Source: Prosthecobacter sp.
GTDB taxonomy: Bacteria; Verrucomicrobiota; Verrucomicrobiia; Verrucomicrobiales; Verrucomicrobiaceae
DNA: 64,000 nt
Assembly (NCBI GenBank): GCA_019186985.1
Contig: JABARQ010000031.1
Coordinates: 50,541-114,540, forward strand
Direction of reading: 5' to 3'
This document shows positions 33,279 to 42,787 of this stretch, piece after piece. The translations under genes were made by a program, and so were the position numbers. The first letter of the stretch is position 1. Every line of letters starts with the position of its first letter. The notes under the pieces are model-generated. The model ran no database searches. It was given only the letters and a program-made list of their open reading frames with translations, and was not told where the DNA came from.

Positions 33279-36026
33279 ATGCGCCTCCATCACCTCTTCG
33301 TTGCCGCCCTGCTGACCTGTCCCATCACGGCTCAGCAACCTCCTGCCAAACCAGCCCCGCCCCCCGCCACCCCGGGGAAAAAGCCCGAACCCGCCCCCGG
33401 GCCCGAAGACAGGAAGCCGGAGCCTCCCAAACCCGCCCCTGTCCCGGTTCCCTCGCCGGCTCCGGCGCCCGTCCCCTCAGCACCGGCGCCCGCAGCATCA
33501 CCCTCCGCCTCCGGCGCCACGGCGGCGCAGAAGAATCCGGCCCCCGCCAGCCCAACCAAAACCACGGAAAAGAAAAAGACCGTCGCTGAAGTCGTCGGCG
33601 GGCATCAGCGCATCCCCGGGCTTTTCGACCTCTTCCTGGACCGGGAAAGGGGCACCGTGCACCTCTACGTCAAAAAGGAGCAGATCGGCCCCGAGTTCAT
33701 CTATTTCACCCACACGATCGACGGCGTCGTCCAGGCGGGCCACAACCGCGGAGGCTATGGCAGCGAGGTCATCTTCCGCATCAGCCAGGCCTATGACCGG
33801 ATCGAGTTCATCGCCGAGAACACCGCCTTTCACTTCGATCCCCAGAGCCCCCTGGCCAGGGCCGGCAAGGCCAACATCTCCCACGCGATCCTCGCCAGTG
33901 AATCCATCGTCGCCAGGGATGACAACGGCGTCCTCATCGCCGCCGGGAACCTCTTCCTCAAGGAGAGCCTCGTCATGGTCAGGCATCCCGGCTCCGACGG
34001 CGGCAAGGCCGTGCTTGGCAAGCTCAGTGAAACCAAGACCAAGTTCATCAATCTCCGGGGCTACCCCGACAACACGGTCGCTTCCGTCGAATATGTCTTT
34101 GAAAACGCCTCCCCGACCTGGAACCAGGACAGCAAGTCCAGGGCCGATGAGGTCACTGACGCACGCTACGTCAGCATCAAGGTCCAGCACAGCCTGATCA
34201 AGATGCCGGTCAATGACTACAAGCCCCGCCATGACGATCCGCGCATCGGCTACTTCAGCACGCAGGTCACCGACATGACCGACACCTCCGCCACGCCCTA
34301 CCGCGATGTCATCCACCGCTGGCACCTGGTGAAGCAGAAGCCTGGCACCAGGCTGAGCGAACCCGTGACACCCATCACCTTCTGGATTGAAAACACCACG
34401 CCCGTCGAGCTCCGCGACCTCATCCGCAGCGCCACCCTGCGCTGGAACGAGGCCTTCGAAACCGCCGGTTTCAAGGACGCCATCGTGGTGAAGGTGCAGC
34501 CCGACAACGCCACCTGGGACGCAGGCGACATCAACTACAACGTCCTGCGCTGGACCTCCTCCCCCAACCCTCCCTTCGGCGGTTACGGCCCCAGCTTTGT
34601 CAACCCGCGCACCGGCCAGATCCTCGGCGCGGACATCATGCTCGAGTTCAGCTTCCTCACCAACCGCCTGCGCAGCCAGAAGGTCTTCATGGAACTCGGC
34701 CTCGCCTCGCCCCGGCAGGAGGAGGAAAACCCCTTCCAGGATCCGCGCCGCTTCTGCCTTGAAGCCGGCTTCACCCAGCAGGGCCTGATGTTCGGCCAGA
34801 CCGCGCTTCAATTAAACGATGCCTCCCTGCCTGACATGAAGGCCCTCACCCGTGAGGCATTGTCCAAGCTCATCCTCCATGAGGTCGGCCACACGCTGGG
34901 CCTGAACCACAACTTCCGCGCCAGCCACCTTTACGATGCTGACAAGATCCATCAAAAGGACGTCACCTCCAAGACGGGCCTGACCGGCTCGGTCATGGAT
35001 TACATGCCCGCCAACATCGCCCCGCTCAACAGGCCCCAGGGCGAATTTTACATCACCAAGCCGGGCCCTTATGATCACTGGGCCATCGAGTTTGGCTACA
35101 GCGAGGCCCTGGAAGATCCCCAGGCCGAATCCAATCGTCTGCAAAAGATCGCGTCCAGATCCCACGAACCCGCCCTCGCCTTCGGCAATGACGCCGACGA
35201 CATGCGCAAGGCCGGCAAGGGCATCGACCCCAGGGTCATGACCTATGACATGAGCAGCGACCCCGTGGCCTACGGCAGCCAGCGTTGCGAACTCGTCAAC
35301 GCCAGGATGGCCGAACTCGTCAGGAAGACCGCCGTCAAGGGCGAGAGCTGGCAGGGCGTGCTCCAGGCCTACCTGACGCTCTCCCGCGAAAGCGCCGACG
35401 CCCTCGTCGCCATGTCACGTTATGTCGGCGGCGTCGAGGTGGAGCGCGCCTTCGTCGGCCAGGCGCCGGGCAAGAAACCCTACACCCCCGTTGCCGCAGC
35501 CAGGCAGTTCGCCGCGCTTGAGGCCATCAACCGTCACGCCTTCGCCCCGGGCGCCCTGCTGCCTCCGGCGGACATCATCGCCCATCTTCAGCAGCAGCGC
35601 CGCGGCTTCGACTTCTTCAAGGAGGACGAGGCACCCAAGGTTCACGACCGCATCGGCCAGGTGCAGAAGGCTCTGCTCGATCATCTGCTCCACCTCGAAA
35701 CCCAGCGCCGCATCCTCGACTCCGGGCTGTATGGCAACCAAGTGCCGCTCGACCAGGTGATGCACAAGATCACCGCCGGCATTTTTGCCGGCGACAAGGA
35801 AACCGGCCCGGACAGCCTGCGCCAGAACCTGCAGAGCGACTACCTGGAGCGTCTGCTGCGCATCGTGAACAATCCCGCCTGGCCGCCCGCCGCGCAGGCC
35901 GTGGCCTATGCGCAGGTCGAGTTCATCCAGGACCAGCTCGGAAGCCTGCCCGCCTTCAAGGCAGCCGCCGCGCACGCCAGCTTCCTCCGCTACAAGATCC
36001 GGCGCGGCCTCGATCAAGGGAACTGA
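33279..36026 (+). CDS. Secreted zinc metalloprotease (DUF5117/DUF5118 type)
   Basis: 915 residues from MRLHHLFVAALLTCPITAQ (signal peptide); the ATG at 33279 avoids overlap with the previous gene. A Pro/Ala-rich linker covers about residues 20-95. The DUF5118-like part LDRERGTVHLYVKKEQIG and the DUF5117 region follow. The active site is HEVGHTLGLNHNFRASH with His534, Glu535 and His538 (HExxH) and a downstream His typical of metzincins. The Met-turn candidate is GSVMDYM. The C-terminal third is helical. The family is widespread in secreted peptidases of Bacteroidetes and Verrucomicrobia. It probably digests protein outside the cytoplasm. Confidence 0.88.
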   Translation: MRLHHLFVAALLTCPITAQQPPAKPAPPPATPGKKPEPAPGPEDRKPEPPKPAPVPVPSPAPAPVPSAPAPAASPSASGATAAQKNPAPASPTKTTEKKKTVAEVVGGHQRIPGLFDLFLDRERGTVHLYVKKEQIGPEFIYFTHTIDGVVQAGHNRGGYGSEVIFRISQAYDRIEFIAENTAFHFDPQSPLARAGKANISHAILASESIVARDDNGVLIAAGNLFLKESLVMVRHPGSDGGKAVLGKLSETKTKFINLRGYPDNTVASVEYVFENASPTWNQDSKSRADEVTDARYVSIKVQHSLIKMPVNDYKPRHDDPRIGYFSTQVTDMTDTSATPYRDVIHRWHLVKQKPGTRLSEPVTPITFWIENTTPVELRDLIRSATLRWNEAFETAGFKDAIVVKVQPDNATWDAGDINYNVLRWTSSPNPPFGGYGPSFVNPRTGQILGADIMLEFSFLTNRLRSQKVFMELGLASPRQEEENPFQDPRRFCLEAGFTQQGLMFGQTALQLNDASLPDMKALTREALSKLILHEVGHTLGLNHNFRASHLYDADKIHQKDVTSKTGLTGSVMDYMPANIAPLNRPQGEFYITKPGPYDHWAIEFGYSEALEDPQAESNRLQKIASRSHEPALAFGNDADDMRKAGKGIDPRVMTYDMSSDPVAYGSQRCELVNARMAELVRKTAVKGESWQGVLQAYLTLSRESADALVAMSRYVGGVEVERAFVGQAPGKKPYTPVAAARQFAALEAINRHAFAPGALLPPADIIAHLQQQRRGFDFFKEDEAPKVHDRIGQVQKALLDHLLHLETQRRILDSGLYGNQVPLDQVMHKITAGIFAGDKETGPDSLRQNLQSDYLERLLRIVNNPAWPPAAQAVAYAQVEFIQDQLGSLPAFKAAAAHASFLRYKIRRGLDQGN

Positions 36027-36036
36027 CGCTGATCCA

Positions 36037-36069
36037 GGCTGCCGCAGGGTCAACCCCCTCCCGGCAGCC
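36037..36069 (+). terminator. Possible hairpin after the metalloprotease gene
   Basis: An 8-bp inverted repeat GGCTGCCG / CGGCAGCC with a 17-base loop, 11 bases after the metalloprotease stop. It is not followed by a T run, so it may be only an RNA-stabilising hairpin. Confidence 0.3.
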
Positions 36070-36174
36070 CTTCGTCACATGCATTCACGCATGACCGCCC
36101 CTTCAAGAGCAGACCCTGAAAACGTCTGACGGCTTGACGCGCCCCCTCCTCCGCCTACTGCGGACATCCTCCCG

Positions 36175-37065
36175 ATGTCCGATGCCCCCTCCCCACCGCC
36201 TTCCGCAGGCATGCTGCTGCGTGTGCGCCACCTGACTCGGTTCACCTACGAAGGCGAGGCCCTGGAAAGCTACAACGATGCACGCCTCCGTCCCGTGTCC
36301 GACCCCCTCCAGCGCTGCGCCTCCTACAGGCTGCGCACCAGCCCTGAGGCCGAGATCAAGACGCACTACGACTTCTACCAGAACCAGGTCGACCACTTCG
36401 AGCTGCACACCCCTCACGACCACCTCGAAATCGAGGCCGTCTCCGAAGTCGAGACACGTCCCGACAAACGCGGCCCCGCCCCCGCGGGCCTGGCCCTGGA
36501 TTCACTCAACGACCCCACGATCAAGGAGCCCTACTTCGACTTCATCGTCGAATCCAAGTTCGTCACCCAGAACGTCTCCATCTGGCGCGAGGCCGTGGAC
36601 ACCCTCGGCGCGCCCGTCACCGACCTCTGGGCGGCAGCCCTCAGGCTTGGCGAACACGTCCATGACGGCTTCTCCTACGACCCCGACTGGACCCATGTCC
36701 ACACGGATGCCGCCGCCGCGCTCAAGGACCGCCGCGGCGTCTGCCAGGACTATGCCCATGTCATGATCGCCTTCTGCCGGAGCCAGGGAATTCCCGCCCG
36801 TTATGTCAGCGGCTACTTCTTCAACGGCAAGACCGGCGATGAAAACGAGGCCTCGCACGCCTGGGTCGAAGTCTTCCTGCCGCATTACGGATGGAAGGCC
36901 TGGGACCCCACCCATCGTCGCGAGGCCGACCCGCGCTACGTCAAGCTCGCCATCGGCCGCGACTACGGCGACATCCGCCCCGTCAGCGGCACCTACCGCG
37001 GCAGGAGCACGAGGCACATGGACGTCGTTGTCCAGATCCGTGAGCTTGACACCCTTTCAGCCTAA
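36175..37065 (+). CDS. Transglutaminase-like cysteine protease family protein
   Basis: 296 residues. The N-terminal beta-rich 'bacterial transglutaminase-like N-terminal' region (RVRHLTRFTYEGEALESYND) is followed by a catalytic core with Cys190 in RRGVCQDYAHVMIAFCR, His in ASHAWVEVFLP and Asp in WDPTHRRE, the complete Cys-His-Asp triad. There is no signal peptide. Members are usually cytosolic and annotated as peptidases of unknown target. Its stop is 65 bp from the glutaredoxin gene on the same strand. Confidence 0.85.
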   Translation: MSDAPSPPPSAGMLLRVRHLTRFTYEGEALESYNDARLRPVSDPLQRCASYRLRTSPEAEIKTHYDFYQNQVDHFELHTPHDHLEIEAVSEVETRPDKRGPAPAGLALDSLNDPTIKEPYFDFIVESKFVTQNVSIWREAVDTLGAPVTDLWAAALRLGEHVHDGFSYDPDWTHVHTDAAAALKDRRGVCQDYAHVMIAFCRSQGIPARYVSGYFFNGKTGDENEASHAWVEVFLPHYGWKAWDPTHRREADPRYVKLAIGRDYGDIRPVSGTYRGRSTRHMDVVVQIRELDTLSA

Positions 37066-37130
37066 CGAACTTTTTTACCCCCATCTTCGTCCACCGAAGC
37101 CCGGACGCTCAGGAACCCCGCCCCGCCCCC

Positions 37131-37379
37131 ATGCAAATCCGCCTCTTCATCAAGCCTGGCTGCCCCTGGTGCGACGAAGCCATCGACTGGCTCGCCTCCC
37201 GCGGCATTCGTTTCGTGACGCTCGATGTCATCCGCGATGCCGCCGCCCGTGCCGAGATGATCGAGCTCACCCGTCAGACCAAGGCGCCATGCATCGACAT
37301 GGACGGACACATCCTCGCCGACTTCGGAGCCGATGAACTGGAGGCCTGGTGGGCCAGAATGAAGCTTCCCCTTCCGTGA
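37131..37379 (+). CDS. Glutaredoxin family protein
   Basis: 82 residues with a thioredoxin-like fold: MQIRLFIKPGCPWCDEAIDW holds the CPWC redox pair (Cys11/Cys14), followed by RFVTLDVIRD, the cis-Pro region KAPCIDMDG and LEAWW. The extra Cys in APC before the cis-Pro-like turn is unusual. The following phospholipase D-like gene starts on a GTG that overlaps this stop by four bases, so the two are translationally linked. Confidence 0.85.
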   Translation: MQIRLFIKPGCPWCDEAIDWLASRGIRFVTLDVIRDAAARAEMIELTRQTKAPCIDMDGHILADFGADELEAWWARMKLPLP

Positions 37380-38638
37380 CCTCAGCAGACAGGCTGCCCG
37401 GCCTTCACGCGCCCTGGCTGGCGGCGGCGCTTCTGCTTGCCTCCTGCACCACCGGCAGGCTGCAGCCCGTTCCGGAACGCCCTGAACCCGTCACCAGCCC
37501 CGGATTCGCCTCCCAGGTCAGCCAGGTCACCGGCCAGCCATGGACAAAGGGCGGCCGCATCCGGACTCTGCCCAACGGCGGCAGCTTCATTCCGGCCATG
37601 ATCAAGGCGATCCGGAGCGCGCAAAAGACCATCACCTGGGAGAACTTCGTGGCCGTGGACAGCCAGCCGGTGGCGGACTTCACGGAGGCCTTCGTCGAAC
37701 GCGCGCAGCATGGCGTCCAGGTCCACGTCATCCTCGATCACTACGGCTGCAGCACCTATGGCTGGCACCACATCCGCCGCATGAAAAAGGCCGGTGTCCA
37801 GGTGCGGTTCTACAGCCCCTGGAGGCTTCATTCGCCCTGGAGCTACAACCACCGCACCCACCGCCGCATCCTCGTCGTCGACGGCCGGACCGGCTTTGTC
37901 GGCGGCGCCGGCCTGGCCTATGCCTGGGACGGCCATGCCGAGGATCCCAGCCGCTGGCGGGACACCATGTATGAACTGCACGGACCTGTGGTCGCCCGGC
38001 TCCAGGAGGTCTTTAACGACAACTGGCAGGAGGTCACCGGACAACGGCTGGAGGGGCCGGACTACTTCCCCGCCCTTCGGGATGAAGGCCCGCTCACAGC
38101 CCAGAGCGTCGCCGGCTCCCCCCAGGACGGCCGGGACACCATCGGCAGCACCTTCCTGCTCGCCCTGCGCGCCGCACGCCGCTCCATCGTCATCTCCCAT
38201 GCCTATTTCATTCCTGACAAGCAGGTCGTCCAGGCGCTGCTGGATGCACGCGGGCGCGGCGTGGATGTCGAGCTCCTGGTTCCCGGCGCCCACACGGACA
38301 TGCCCATCTGCCCCTGCGTGGCCAACCCCTCCCTGCGCAGGCTGCTGGCCGCCGGCGTGCGCATCCTCGAGTTCGAGCCCTGCATGATGCATGGCAAGCT
38401 TGTCGTCGTGGACGAACACCTCAGCATCATTGGTTCGGGCAACATCGACCCGCGCTCCTTCTTCATCAACGACGAGAACAACGTGCTCGTCCTCGACACC
38501 ACGTTCGCCCGGCGGCAGCTTGACATGCATCAGGCCGACAGGCGCCGTTCCCGCCCCGTCGGCGAAACCGACCTCCGGCTGCCTTTCGTCCGGCGTTGCA
38601 AGGGCTTCCTCGGCAGGCTCGTCCAGCATCAGCTCTGA
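37376..38638 (+). CDS. Phospholipase D / cardiolipin synthase-like lipoprotein
   Basis: About 420 residues from the GTG at 37376 (VTSADRLPGL), which gives a GTGA overlap with the glutaredoxin stop; a GTG at 37349 would add nine residues. A signal segment APWLAAALLLASC ends in a lipobox, so the enzyme is likely lipid-anchored. Two HKD motifs are present: NHRTHRRILVVDG, where Arg replaces the usual Lys (HxRxxxxD), and MHGKLVVVDEHLSIIGSGN (canonical). The layout is that of cardiolipin synthase or phosphatidyl transferases. Its end overlaps the xseA end by 10 bases in convergent orientation. Confidence 0.85.
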   Translation: MTSADRLPGLHAPWLAAALLLASCTTGRLQPVPERPEPVTSPGFASQVSQVTGQPWTKGGRIRTLPNGGSFIPAMIKAIRSAQKTITWENFVAVDSQPVADFTEAFVERAQHGVQVHVILDHYGCSTYGWHHIRRMKKAGVQVRFYSPWRLHSPWSYNHRTHRRILVVDGRTGFVGGAGLAYAWDGHAEDPSRWRDTMYELHGPVVARLQEVFNDNWQEVTGQRLEGPDYFPALRDEGPLTAQSVAGSPQDGRDTIGSTFLLALRAARRSIVISHAYFIPDKQVVQALLDARGRGVDVELLVPGAHTDMPICPCVANPSLRRLLAAGVRILEFEPCMMHGKLVVVDEHLSIIGSGNIDPRSFFINDENNVLVLDTTFARRQLDMHQADRRRSRPVGETDLRLPFVRRCKGFLGRLVQHQL

Positions 38639-39993
38639 CCCGCCCCGGCCTGCTCCACGATGCTCAGGATCCCGCCCCCCTGCATCCGGGTCATCAGCCT
38701 GTCGCCAGGCCCGGCCTCCGACGCATCGCGAAGCGGTCGGCCGTCGGCAAACTGGGTGTGGGAAAAGCCGCGGGCAAACACGGACTCCGGCCCCAGGTTC
38801 TTCATCACCTCAACCCGGGCCGCAAGCCTGTCCTCCAGCCTCACCAGCCGGTGCTCCAGGGACTGGTTCAGCCTCTGGCTCTGAGACTCCAGACGGTTCG
38901 CAGCCTCGTTGATCAGCACCCGGGGATGCTGCACCACCAGCACCTGCTCACGCTGCCGCAGCTCATCCTCGAACCGCCTCAGGCAGTCCTGAAGCTGCTG
39001 CTGAACCCGCGCCTCCATCTCATCCACATCCTGCCCCGCCTGTTCCAGCCTCCGCCTGGGCTCATGCTGAAGCGGCCCCTTTGCCATCAGTTCAAGCACC
39101 TGCCCATGATGCCCCAGCACCATCTCGACCCTCGACTGCAGCCGCATCCGCGTGGCGTCCAGATGACGGCGCAGTTCGGCCGCATCCGGAGCCAGAAGCT
39201 CCGCCGCCGCACTCGGAGTCGGCGCCCGCAGGTCCGCCGCAAAGTCGGCGATGGTGAAGTCAATCTCATGTCCAACCGCCGATATGACCGGGATTTCCGA
39301 GGCGAAAACAGCCCTGGCCAGCGACTCTTCATTGTAGGCCCACAGGTCCTCGATGCTGCCCCCGCCTCGACCGATGACAATCGTGTCCGGCCTCGGCAGT
39401 CCATGAGCCTCCGCTTCATTCAGCACACGCAGGGCCTCGATGGTCTCCCGCTCCACCCCCGCACCCTGCACCCGCACCGGATAAACCAGCACGTGCAGCC
39501 AGGGAGCCCGCCGGGTCAGGATGTTCAGCATGTCCTGGATCGCCGCGCCGGTCGGCGACGTCACCAGCGCCACCACCCGCGGCAGCTTGGGAATCGGGCG
39601 CTTGTGCTCCTCGTCAAAAAGCCCCTCCTCATAAAGACGGCGCTTCAGGGCTTCAAACCTGGCCTGCAGGGAGCCCACGCCCTTGAGCTGGACCTGACGC
39701 ACCACCAGCTGGTAGGCCCCCCTCGGTTCATAGACGCTGATCTCGCCAAAAACCTGCACCTGCACGCCGTCCGCAATCTTCACCCCGCCCCGGCTCGCCG
39801 CGCCCCGGAACATCACGCAGGAAAGCTGCGCGCCGGCGTCCTTGAGCGTGAAGTACTGGTGCCCGCTCGACTGCAGGCGGTGGTTGCTCACCTCCCCCTC
39901 GACCCAGACCGACCCCAGCCTGGACTCCAGCACCTCGCGGATCTCCCGCGTGAGCTGGCTTACCGTCAAAATTTGTTCGGCATCGGTCGTCAT
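38629..39993 (-). CDS. xseA: Exodeoxyribonuclease VII large subunit
   Basis: 454 residues from MTTDAEQILTVSQLTREIRE; an ATG at 40071 adds a non-family 26 residues. The N-terminal OB-fold holds GSVWVEGEVSNHRLQSSGH and SCVMFRGAA. The central catalytic part holds VALVTSPTGAAIQDML, TIVIGRGGGSIEDLWAYN (family signature) and PVISAVGHEIDFTIADFAADLRAPTPSAAAEL split over blocks. A long coiled coil follows and the C-terminus ends with FARGFSHTQF. The enzyme degrades single-stranded DNA and needs XseB; xseB is not adjacent. It is divergent from the DUF1549 gene. Confidence 0.95.
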   Translation of the reverse strand: MTTDAEQILTVSQLTREIREVLESRLGSVWVEGEVSNHRLQSSGHQYFTLKDAGAQLSCVMFRGAASRGGVKIADGVQVQVFGEISVYEPRGAYQLVVRQVQLKGVGSLQARFEALKRRLYEEGLFDEEHKRPIPKLPRVVALVTSPTGAAIQDMLNILTRRAPWLHVLVYPVRVQGAGVERETIEALRVLNEAEAHGLPRPDTIVIGRGGGSIEDLWAYNEESLARAVFASEIPVISAVGHEIDFTIADFAADLRAPTPSAAAELLAPDAAELRRHLDATRMRLQSRVEMVLGHHGQVLELMAKGPLQHEPRRRLEQAGQDVDEMEARVQQQLQDCLRRFEDELRQREQVLVVQHPRVLINEAANRLESQSQRLNQSLEHRLVRLEDRLAARVEVMKNLGPESVFARGFSHTQFADGRPLRDASEAGPGDRLMTRMQGGGILSIVEQAGAGQS

Positions 39994-40058
39994 GTCGTCA
40001 TGATCTGCTGTCCTGTCCGCCTCCCGATAGTCCGGCACGGCTCCCGCACCAGGGGAAA

Positions 40059-42734
40059 ATGCAGCCCGCATCGCCTCCCTCGCGCAAGAGCCCCCTCCGC
40101 GGGTCCGTATGCCCGAACGTGACCCGACTCCCCCTCATCGCCCTCGTCATCGCCGCCCCGTCCTGGGCGGACGAGCCGCTCACGTTTGAAAAGCATGTGC
40201 GCCCCATCCTCAAGGCGCAGTGCTTTCACTGCCACGGCGAGGATGGTGAAACCAAGGGTGGTCTCGACGTCAGGCTGGCCCGCTTCATCCAGAAGGGCGG
40301 CGAATCCGGGCCGGCCATCCTGCCCGGCAACGCCGCCGGCAGCCACCTGCTCGAACTCGTGAAGAAGGGCGAGATGCCCAAGGGCAAGGCCAGGCTCAAA
40401 CCGCAGGAGATCGCCACCCTCGAACAATGGATCAGCCAGGGGGCGAAGACCGCGCGTCCCGAACCGGAAAAGCTCGGGCCCGAACATGCCTTCACCGACG
40501 AGGAGCGCTCCTGGTGGGCCTTCCAGCCCATTCGCAGGCCAGCCCTCCCCAAGCCAGCCGCCTCAGGCAACCCCATCGACGCCTTCATCGCCGAAAAGCT
40601 CGCGCAAAACGGCCTCTCCTTCTCCCCGGAAGCCGAACCAAGAATGCTTCTGCGCCGCGCCTCCCTCGACCTGACGGGCCTGCCCCCCGCCCCGGAGGAG
40701 CCTGAAGCCGCCGACCGCACCTCCTTTGAGTCCACCGTCGACCGTCTGCTCGCCTCCCAGCAGTACGGCGAACGCTGGGGCCGCCACTGGCTGGACATCG
40801 CGGGTTATGCCGACTCCGACGGCTACACCGACAAGGACCTCGAGCGCCCCTGGGCCTGGAAATACCGCGACTACGTCATCAGCTCGCTCAACAAGGACAA
40901 GCCCTTCGACGAGTTCGTGCGCGAGCAGCTCGCCGGTGACGAGATGGTCCCCCAGCCCCACAGGAACCTAAGCCCCGACGCGATTGAAAAGATCGCCGCC
41001 ACCGGCTTCCTGCGCATGGCTCCCGACGGCACCGGAGCCATGAATGACAAGGCCGCGCAAAACGCCAGCATCGCCGACACCCTCAAGATTGTCAGCACCG
41101 CCTTCTACGGCATGACCATCGGCTGCGCCCAGTGCCATGACCACCGCTACGACCCCATCACCCAGGCTGACTACTACCGCCTGCGCGCCATCTTTGAGCC
41201 CGGCTTCAACACCAAGAGCTGGAAGACGCCCGCAGGCAGGCTTGTCTCCCTGCTCACGGATGAGGAAAAAGCGGCTGGCGCCAAGGTCGAGGAGGAGGCG
41301 AAGAAGATCGACGCCGCCCGTCTTCTGAAGCAGGAGGAGTTCATCAACGAAGTGCTCGGCAAGGAGCTGGAAAAGGCGCCGGAGAAGGACCGCGAAGCGC
41401 TGCGCACGGCCTATCGGACGGAAGTCAAAAAGCGCACGCCGCAGCAGGTCGCCCTGCTCAAGGCCTGGCCGCGCATCAACCAGCTCAGCGCCGGCTCGCT
41501 CTACCTCTACGACACCACCTACAAGACCCAGTATGCCAACACCCTCAAGAAGATGACCGAGGAGGCTGCCGCCGTCCGCGCGAAGAAACCCCGGGAGGAG
41601 TTCCTTCATGCCTTTGATGAAGCCCCCATGGATGAAAAGGTCGTCCCCGCCACCTTCCTCTTTCATCGGGGCGAGCCCGACCAGCCGAAGCACACCGTCA
41701 AGCCCGGCGACCTCACCGTCCTTGCCGGGCAGCGCCCGATTGAGATCCCGGAAAAGGACAAGGCCCTGCCCACCACCGGCCGCCGCCTCGCCTTCGCCCG
41801 GGCGCTGACCGATGGCAAACACCCGCTGCTCGCACGCGTCATTGTCAACCAGGTCTGGCTACGCCACTTCGGCAGAGGCCTGGTCAACTCACCCAATGAC
41901 TTCGGCCAGCTGGGTGAAAAGCCCAGCCATCCGGAGCTGCTCGACTGGCTCGCCTCCGACTTCATGGATCATGGCTGGAGCCTGAAGCGCCTGCACAAGC
42001 TGATCATGACCAGCCGGACCTACCGCCAGTCATCCAGGCGTGACGCCAAGCGTGACCGCATTGACCCGGACAACCGCCTGCTCAGCCGCATGAACGTCCG
42101 CCGCCTCGAGGCCGAGACCCTGCGTGACGCCTTCCTCGCCGTCTCCGGAAGGCTCAACCCCAAGGTCGGAGGCAGGCCCGTGCCCGTCACCTTCAACGAG
42201 GAGGGCCAGGTCATCATCGGCATCGACACCCGGGACACCGCCGGACGTCAGACCGGCAAGTTCGTCACGCTCGAAGGCGAGGACTACCGCCGCAGCATCT
42301 ACATCCAGGCGCGCCGCAGCACGCCGCTGGAAATGTTCGCCGCCTTTGACGCCCCGGCCATGACGGAGGCCAACTGTGCCATGCGCCCGAACACCACCGT
42401 CAGCCCGCAGAGCCTGCTGCTGATGAACAACCTCTACATGCGCGAGCACGCCCAGGACCTCGCCCTGCGTGTCCAGCGTGAGGCGGGCGCAGATTTGAAC
42501 AAACAAGTGGTTCGCGCCTGGGAGCTCGCCCTCAGCCGCCGCCCCAGCATGGCCGACGAGCAGGAGGCCCTGGAGTTCGTCAAGGCGCAGACCGCCCATT
42601 ACAAGGCGGCTCCTGCGAAGCTTGAAAAGGTCAGCGGTCCGCCGGAGAAGGCCGACGCCGCCCCGGAGCTCCTCGGCCTTGCAGCGCTCTGCCACGCCCT
42701 GCTGAGCTCGAACGAGTTCCTCTACGTGGACTGA
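40059..42734 (+). CDS. Planctomycete-type cytochrome c protein (PSCyt1, DUF1549, DUF1553)
   Basis: 891 residues. Starts: the ATG at 40059 has a purine-rich AGGGGAAA just before it, and a GTG at 40119 would begin right at the signal peptide VTRLPLIALVIAAPSWA. A c-type heme motif Cys55-Phe-His-Cys58-His59 sits in KAQCFHCHGED (PSCyt1). DUF1549 follows: NPIDAFIAEKL, LLRRASLDLTGLPP, YGERWGRHWLDIAGYADSDG, and the heme-like CAQCHDHRYDPITQADYY. DUF1553 holds LARVIVNQVWLRHFGRGLV, HPELLDWLASDFMDHGWSLK and NVRRLEAETLRDAFL. Paired with DUF1501 proteins in Planctomycetes and Verrucomicrobia, though none is adjacent here. It probably acts outside the cytoplasm; the reaction is unknown. Confidence 0.9.
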   Translation: MQPASPPSRKSPLRGSVCPNVTRLPLIALVIAAPSWADEPLTFEKHVRPILKAQCFHCHGEDGETKGGLDVRLARFIQKGGESGPAILPGNAAGSHLLELVKKGEMPKGKARLKPQEIATLEQWISQGAKTARPEPEKLGPEHAFTDEERSWWAFQPIRRPALPKPAASGNPIDAFIAEKLAQNGLSFSPEAEPRMLLRRASLDLTGLPPAPEEPEAADRTSFESTVDRLLASQQYGERWGRHWLDIAGYADSDGYTDKDLERPWAWKYRDYVISSLNKDKPFDEFVREQLAGDEMVPQPHRNLSPDAIEKIAATGFLRMAPDGTGAMNDKAAQNASIADTLKIVSTAFYGMTIGCAQCHDHRYDPITQADYYRLRAIFEPGFNTKSWKTPAGRLVSLLTDEEKAAGAKVEEEAKKIDAARLLKQEEFINEVLGKELEKAPEKDREALRTAYRTEVKKRTPQQVALLKAWPRINQLSAGSLYLYDTTYKTQYANTLKKMTEEAAAVRAKKPREEFLHAFDEAPMDEKVVPATFLFHRGEPDQPKHTVKPGDLTVLAGQRPIEIPEKDKALPTTGRRLAFARALTDGKHPLLARVIVNQVWLRHFGRGLVNSPNDFGQLGEKPSHPELLDWLASDFMDHGWSLKRLHKLIMTSRTYRQSSRRDAKRDRIDPDNRLLSRMNVRRLEAETLRDAFLAVSGRLNPKVGGRPVPVTFNEEGQVIIGIDTRDTAGRQTGKFVTLEGEDYRRSIYIQARRSTPLEMFAAFDAPAMTEANCAMRPNTTVSPQSLLLMNNLYMREHAQDLALRVQREAGADLNKQVVRAWELALSRRPSMADEQEALEFVKAQTAHYKAAPAKLEKVSGPPEKADAAPELLGLAALCHALLSSNEFLYVD

Positions 42735-42787
42735 ACGGCTTCATTCGAAACAGTTGCAGGGCAGCCTGACATGCGCATTTCAAGCTC